Assembly: GCF_000737195.2 (NCBI RefSeq)
Contig: NZ_JALM01000006.1
Coordinates: forward strand, 1-53,934
DNA: 53,934 bases
Origin: Sciscionella sediminilitoris
GTDB taxonomy: Bacteria; Actinomycetota; Actinomycetes; Mycobacteriales; Pseudonocardiaceae
Direction of reading: 5' to 3'
Below the pieces are notes generated by a model, which ran no database searches, had not been told where the DNA came from, and was given only the letters and a program-made list of their open reading frames with translations. This document shows, piece after piece, positions 49,795 to 53,934 of the stretch (its first letter is position 1; the number at the start of each line of letters is the position of its first letter). A program made the position numbers and the translations under genes.

Positions 49795-50781
49795 GCCGAT
49801 CGCGAGTACCCCGCCACCGAGCACTCCGCAGATGATCCCGTTGACCACGCGGTTCGCCAGCACGATCGCGACGAACTCCCGCAGGAACGCGCTCGGCAGG
49901 AAATAGAAGGCCGTCGGGGAACCGAGCACGTCGAGGCGTACCCCGATCCGCCGGGAGAGCAGTGCGGTGCGCAGCACGTGGAAATTGTTGGTCACCGCGG
50001 CGATCCGCTTCGGCCTCGGTTCCCGCGCGTCCAGGATCGCCCTGCTGTAGCGCAGATTCTCCTCCGTGGTGCGCGCCTGGTCCTCGAGTTCGATGTCCTT
50101 TTCCGGAATGCCCTTGGTGACCAGATACCCGGCCATGGCCTCGGCTTCGGAGACGGCCTCGTCACCGCCCTGCCCGCCGCTGACGACCAGGACCGGTGCG
50201 GTCTCGGCATGCTGGTAGATCCGGACCGCCTGGTCGAGCCTGCTGGCCAGCAGCGGGGGAACCCGTTCCCCGATCAGCCCGGAACCGAGCACCACGACCG
50301 CGTCGAACTTCCGCCTGCGCGCGGTGCGGCTGTAGACCACCGAGTACAGCAGGAAGGTGACGAACAGGAAGGCGAGATAGCAGGAGACCAGCACGATCGC
50401 GCCGAGCACCACACGGGGCCAGTCCACGTCGATCCGGGCGGTCAGCCAGAACGCGGCGTACAGCGCGAACATGCCGAGCCCGGCGAGCAGGGAGAGCAGG
50501 TTCGCGGGGCGCCGCCCCTCGCGACGCAGCATCGTGACGCCGTTGATCACCAGCGCGACCGGTAGCACGAGCACCAGCAGCAGCACGGCGCCGAAGAACG
50601 CGGTCACCAGTGCGAGCCCGATCCAGTGCACCTTCGCGGCGTTGGCGAACAGGAACAGCAGGAAGAAGATCAGCGTGATGCTGAGCCAGATCCCGTTGCT
50701 GTAGCGACGGCGGTCCCGCACCATGCCGATCGCGAAGAACAGCAAGGCGAGCGCCATCGCCACAAGAAAGAACGTGCCCAT
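49783..50781 (-). CDS. YdcF/SanA-family (DUF218) membrane protein
   Basis: 332 residues. About four to five N-terminal helices (up to ~155) precede the DUF218 domain: FDAVVVLGSGLIGERVPPLLASRLDQAV (about 163-190), LVVSGGQGGDEAVSEAEAMAGYL and TEENLRYSRAIL with NNFHVLRTALL. A final hydrophobic helix is present. The family (ElyC/SanA) acts in envelope polymer and peptidoglycan precursor homeostasis. The ATG at 50781 has GGGGAG with suitable spacing and is preferred over the GTG at 50787. Divergent from the amidohydrolase gene with 70 bases between the starts. Confidence 0.88.
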   Translation of the reverse strand: MGTFFLVAMALALLFFAIGMVRDRRRYSNGIWLSITLIFFLLFLFANAAKVHWIGLALVTAFFGAVLLLVLVLPVALVINGVTMLRREGRRPANLLSLLAGLGMFALYAAFWLTARIDVDWPRVVLGAIVLVSCYLAFLFVTFLLYSVVYSRTARRRKFDAVVVLGSGLIGERVPPLLASRLDQAVRIYQHAETAPVLVVSGGQGGDEAVSEAEAMAGYLVTKGIPEKDIELEDQARTTEENLRYSRAILDAREPRPKRIAAVTNNFHVLRTALLSRRIGVRLDVLGSPTAFYFLPSAFLREFVAIVLANRVVNGIICGVLGGGVLAIGLLV

Positions 50782-50851
50782 CCGCACTCCCCTCGAACAC
50801 GCTTGGTGACAACTCAGTGTGGCAGACTCGCCGGTGAGGAGTGATGCCGCA

Positions 50852-52105
50852 ATGTCAGAAACGTCCGCACCGTCCGCCGAACAGCTCGAGCGGTTGCACG
50901 CCTTCTACCGTGATCTGCACGAGCACCCCGAGCTGTCCTTCGCCGAGCACCGCACCGCGCGGTGCATCGCCGAACGGCTCGCCGGGCTGGACGCCGAGGT
51001 GACAACCGGGGTCGGTGGCACAGGCGTGGTCGCCGTGCTGCGCAACGGGGACGGTCCGCTGGTGATGCTGCGTGCGGACATCGACGCGCTGCCGGTCGCC
51101 GAGGCCACCGGGCTGCCGTACGCGAGCACCGCCACGGGGACCGGGCCCGACGGTGACGAGGTTCCGGTGATGCATGCCTGCGGGCACGATATGCACGCCA
51201 CCTGCCTGCTCGGCGCCCTCGAACAGCTCGATGCCCGCCGTACGGACTGGTCCGGCACGGTCCTCGGGGTGTTCCAGCCCGCGGAGGAACTCGCCAAGGG
51301 CGCCGAGGCGATGCTCGCCGATGGGCTCTTCGACCGGTTCGGTACCCCGGAGATCGTGCTCGGCCAGCATGTCGCGCCGCTTCCGGCCGGTGTACTCGGG
51401 CACGCCAGCGGCCCGACCATGGCCAGCAGTGACTCCGCACGGGTGCGGATCTTCGGCCGCGGCGGGCACGGTTCCCGCCCGGACACCACCGTGGACCCGG
51501 TGGTGCTCGCCTCCTCGATCGTGCTGCGGCTGCAGGGAATCGTGGCGCGCGAGGTGACACCGACCGAGACCGCCGTGGTCACCGTGGGCAAACTGGTCGC
51601 CGGGACCAAGGACAACATCATTCCCGAGCAGGCCGAGCTCGGGATCAATCTGCGCGCGTACTCGCCGGAGGTCCGGTCCCAGCTGCGTGCCGCCGTGGAA
51701 CGCATCGTGCGCGGGGAGTGCGAGATCAGCGGTGCGCCGAAGGAACCCGAGATCGAGTGGACGGTCAGCGCCCCGGTCACGATCAACGATCCGGAGGCTG
51801 CCGCGCGCACCGTGGCGGCGTTCACCGAGCGGTTCGGCGGCGAACGGGTCATGCCGATGCCGACCATCACCGCGAGCGAGGATGTCGGTGTGTTCGGCAC
51901 GGCCGCCTCGATCCCGACGGTTTTCTGGTTCTGGGGCGGGCTCGACCCGGAGCGGGTCATGACGGCCTTCGCGCAGGGACGGTTCGAAAAGGACATCCCG
52001 AGCAACCACTCCCCGGAATTCGCCCCGGTGCCCGAACCCACGATCGTCACCGGGGTGCAGGCCCTGACCACCGCGGCGCTCACCTGGCTCGGCGCCACGC
52101 GCTGA
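50852..52105 (+). CDS. M20-family amidohydrolase (IAA-amino-acid hydrolase/hippurate hydrolase type)
   Basis: 417 residues. The dinuclear-metal signature is MHACGHDMHA (His108, Asp113 and neighbours) with the Glu pair FQPAEELAKG (145/146), GQHVAP and SNHSPEF. The inserted dimerisation domain spans about 180-295. It cleaves an N-acyl-amino acid, small peptide or related amide in the cytosol. M20 enzymes also include allantoate amidohydrolase, but the MHACGHDMHA form belongs to the IAA/hippurate group. GAGGAG precedes the ATG at 50852. A small hairpin follows the stop. Confidence 0.88.
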   Translation: MSETSAPSAEQLERLHAFYRDLHEHPELSFAEHRTARCIAERLAGLDAEVTTGVGGTGVVAVLRNGDGPLVMLRADIDALPVAEATGLPYASTATGTGPDGDEVPVMHACGHDMHATCLLGALEQLDARRTDWSGTVLGVFQPAEELAKGAEAMLADGLFDRFGTPEIVLGQHVAPLPAGVLGHASGPTMASSDSARVRIFGRGGHGSRPDTTVDPVVLASSIVLRLQGIVAREVTPTETAVVTVGKLVAGTKDNIIPEQAELGINLRAYSPEVRSQLRAAVERIVRGECEISGAPKEPEIEWTVSAPVTINDPEAAARTVAAFTERFGGERVMPMPTITASEDVGVFGTAASIPTVFWFWGGLDPERVMTAFAQGRFEKDIPSNHSPEFAPVPEPTIVTGVQALTTAALTWLGATR

Positions 52106-52107
52106 GC

Positions 52108-52124
52108 AGTGGCGCTGCGCCACT
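52108..52124 (+). terminator. Hairpin after the M20 amidohydrolase gene
   Basis: AGTGGCG-CTG-CGCCACT is a perfect seven-base stem with a three-base loop, starting three bases after the stop. No T tract. Likely terminator of moderate strength. Confidence 0.5.
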
Positions 52125-52200
52125 CGTCCGCTACGTCACGGGGTCGGCCGTGCCGTGGGTGCGTGCCGCGGCGCGGGCTACCGTTGCCCATGCTCATCAC

Positions 52201-52213
52201 GCGGGTAACCCGC
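52201..52213. promoter_or_regulatory. Palindrome upstream of the NCS2 permease
   Basis: GCGGGT-A-ACCCGC has perfect six-base arms. It lies 36-48 bases before the GTG at 52249 and is a possible operator. Confidence 0.4.
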
Positions 52214-52248
52214 CGCCGCAGTGACCGTTCCGGCCCGGAGCGGCACGC

Positions 52249-53550
52249 GTGAGCGCCGTCCATCCGGTCGACCGGCGCCCGGGAGCGGGCGAGCTCCTGC
52301 TCGGTGCGCTGCAGCATGTCGGCGCGATGTACACCGGGGTGGTGGCTCCGCCACTGGTGATCGGCGCGGCCGTCGGGCTCGATCCCGCGAAGCTGAGCCT
52401 GCTCATCGGGGCCAGCCTGTTCACCTCCGGGATCGCCACCCTGTTGCAGACACTCGGCATCTGGCGGTTCGGCGCACGGCTGCCGCTGGTGAACGGGGTG
52501 ACCTTCGCTTCGGTCGCTCCGGTGCAGGCGATCGCCGAGGAACACGCGGGGCCTTCGGCGCTGGGCTACGTCTACGGCGCCACGCTCATCGGCGGTGCGC
52601 TGATGGTGCTGCTCGCTCCGGTGTTCTCCCGGCTACTCAAGTTCTTCCCGCCGGTGGTCACCGGAACGGTCATCACGCTGATCGGGGTGTCTCTGCTTCC
52701 GGTGACCGCGCAATGGGTCGCCGATCAGAAACCGTCAGCCGGCTGGCGTGATGTGCTGCTCGCCGGGTTCACCCTGCTGGCGGTTCTGGTGTGCAACCGG
52801 TTCCTGTCCGGGGTACTCGGCCGGATCGGGCTGTTGATCGGACTGGTCGCCGGAACCCTGCTCGCCTGGCCGCTCGGCGCGATCGACACGAGTTCGTTCA
52901 GCAAGGCGGAGGCGTTCGGGATCGCGAGCCCGTTCCATTTCGGTGCGCCCGCCTTCGACATCGCCGCGATCATCTCCATCGTCATCGCCGTGATCGTCAC
53001 GATGGCCGAGTCGACCGCGGACATGATCGCGCTCGGGGAGATCGTCGAACGCCCGACCGGGCAGCGCACCCTCGCCGACGGACTGCGTGCCGACGGCCTG
53101 GCCAGTGCGGTGAGCACGGTGTTCGGCGGTTTCCTGGCCACCGCGTTCGCACAGAACATCGGAGTGGTCGCGCTGACCAGGGTGCGCAGCCGCTATGTGG
53201 TCGCCGGATGCGGGGTGCTGCTCGTGCTGCTCGGCATGTTCCCCGTGGTGGGCGGGATCGTCGCGCTGGTGCCGCAACCGGTGCTCGGCGGTGCGGGGAT
53301 CGTGCTGTTCGGCAGTGTCGCCGTGGCCGGGATCCGCACCCTGACCCGGGCCGACCTGTCCCGGCCCGCGAACGTCGCGATCGTGGCCGCCTCGCTCGGC
53401 ATCGGGCTGCTTCCGGTCGTGGCGCCGGAGTTCTACGCGCATTTCCCGGCCGCGGTGCGCACCATCATGAATTCCGGGATCAGTGCGGGATGCATCGCAG
53501 CGGTGGTGCTGAACCTCGTGTTCCGGGAACGGTCCGCCCGGGAAGCTTGA
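52249..53550 (+). CDS. NCS2 nucleobase:cation symporter (uracil/xanthine permease family)
   Basis: 433 residues, 14 membrane segments in two inverted halves. QHVGAMYTGVVAPPLVIGAA marks helix 1, and the NCS2 signature region is seen around FGGFLATAFAQNIGVVALTRVRSRYVV (about 286-312), where QNIG and the nearby Glu in MAESTADM bind the base. It imports a purine or pyrimidine base; xanthine or urate fits with the xanthine dehydrogenase gene that begins to appear at the window end. The GTG at 52249 has CGGAG about nine bases upstream. Confidence 0.9.
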   Translation: MSAVHPVDRRPGAGELLLGALQHVGAMYTGVVAPPLVIGAAVGLDPAKLSLLIGASLFTSGIATLLQTLGIWRFGARLPLVNGVTFASVAPVQAIAEEHAGPSALGYVYGATLIGGALMVLLAPVFSRLLKFFPPVVTGTVITLIGVSLLPVTAQWVADQKPSAGWRDVLLAGFTLLAVLVCNRFLSGVLGRIGLLIGLVAGTLLAWPLGAIDTSSFSKAEAFGIASPFHFGAPAFDIAAIISIVIAVIVTMAESTADMIALGEIVERPTGQRTLADGLRADGLASAVSTVFGGFLATAFAQNIGVVALTRVRSRYVVAGCGVLLVLLGMFPVVGGIVALVPQPVLGGAGIVLFGSVAVAGIRTLTRADLSRPANVAIVAASLGIGLLPVVAPEFYAHFPAAVRTIMNSGISAGCIAAVVLNLVFRERSAREA

Positions 53551-53556
53551 TCCGGT

Positions 53557-53731
53557 TCAGGTGCCCTTGTCGTGCATACCGGTCGCGGTGCCTTGGCTGA
53601 CCGCTTCTCTCTGTTCGCAGGTCTCCCATCCCGGGCTGTTCCCGGGCGCCCGGAAGCTGTTCCTGGGCCAGGCGGGTGAGCTCGTCGAATCCTTCGGTTT
53701 CGGTCTGGGCGGTGATCACGCGCGCGAACAT
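53557..53731 (-). pseudogene. Decayed antibiotic-biosynthesis-monooxygenase (ABM) domain gene
   Basis: A well-placed AAGGAGGA and ATG (53731) begin MFARVITAQTETEGFDELTR and LAQEQLPGAREQPG, the usual opening of small ABM-fold proteins of ~100 residues. The frame then leaves the family pattern. In another frame GWETCEQREAVSQGTATG continues to a TGA at 53557-53559 and matches the expected C-terminal WET-x-E part. About 20 residues in the middle, including the typical GF-x-LTD segment, are missing and the frame is shifted. The gene is therefore truncated and frameshifted. This is read from family memory. Confidence 0.55.
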
Positions 53732-53758
53732 GGTCCTCCTTCGGCGGTTGTATCCGGG

Positions 53759-53934
53759 TCAGGGACGGAGGGCGATGTCCTCGGGGCGGATGGGAACCCG
53801 GCTCAGTGGTTTTCCCGTGGCCGCGCGGATCGCGGCGACGATGGCCGGGGTGGACGAGATCGTGGGCGGTTCGCCGACTCCGCGGACGCCGTACGGTGCG
53901 TGTGGATCGGGGTATTCGAGGATGTGGGTGTGCA
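53759..53934 (-). CDS. Xanthine dehydrogenase family molybdopterin-binding subunit, C-terminus (partial)
   Basis: Only the last 57 residues are in the window; the gene continues beyond the edge. The segment HAPYGVRGVGEPPTISSTPA and then IVAAIRAATG with a short C-terminal tail is the conserved end of XdhB/CoxL-type large subunits. There RGVGEPP carries the catalytic Glu (Glu-x-PP) that activates the hydroxylation at the molybdenum centre. The stop is at 53759-53761. The adjacent nucleobase permease supports purine oxidation. The ABM remnant lies 27 bases downstream. Confidence 0.8.
   Translation of the reverse strand, partial: HTHILEYPDPHAPYGVRGVGEPPTISSTPAIVAAIRAATGKPLSRVPIRPEDIALRP

Overview
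The window is very GC-rich, densely packed actinobacterial chromosome. GTG and TTG starts, ATGA stop/start overlaps and leaderless promoters are common. Gene order matches several Mycobacterium tuberculosis blocks from memory (Rv3041c-Rv3037c, Rv3034c-Rv3024c, Rv2860c-Rv2857c, Rv3631-Rv3634c). A mycolic-acid-type actinomycete such as a member of the Pseudonocardiales is the best guess, but this is inference. I saw no rRNA, tRNA, CRISPR array or insertion sequence.

Layout. Positions 1-10.2 kb hold the end of a membrane glycosyltransferase, a P450, small enzymes, a decayed regulator, a secreted sialidase-like protein, and an Rv3041c-Rv3037c-like run (ABC ATPase, enoyl-CoA hydratase, methyltransferase, THUMP-like protein). 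Positions 10.1-15.7 kb are a minus-strand unit of GT2-GtrA, GT39, response regulator and histidine kinase. Positions 15.8-17.6 kb carry a secreted acid phosphatase facing a nucleoside hydrolase. Positions 17.6-21.9 kb are the methylglucose-lipopolysaccharide/glycogen-type set (acyltransferase, GT4, GH57 branching enzyme, methyltransferase).

Positions 22.0-33.5 kb are the most interesting part. A divergent ethanolamine-type permease faces glnA4, a gamma-glutamyl hydrolase, an aldehyde dehydrogenase and an SDR. A strong terminator follows, then a tandem-type glycine riboswitch in front of gcvT-gcvH-glyA-sdaA and a FadR-type regulator. Read together, the genes could take ethanolamine through gamma-glutamyl intermediates to glycine, which the next operon senses and converts to serine and pyruvate. 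This reading is inference; the terminator and riboswitch are visible in the sequence.

Positions 33.6-36.9 kb hold a PpgS-like glycosyltransferase, its DUF2304 partner, a GalE-like epimerase and a GT2. Positions 37.1-44.5 kb are etfBA, a GNAT-type protein, plsC, an MFS gene, a cysteine desulfurase and mnmA. Positions 44.8-47.7 kb are a decarboxylase-EamA exporter-Lrp operon behind a structured leader. The end has a divergent MFS/AraC pair, a YdcF-family protein, an M20 amidohydrolase, an NCS2 nucleobase permease, a decayed monooxygenase gene and the C-terminus of a xanthine dehydrogenase large subunit that runs off the window.
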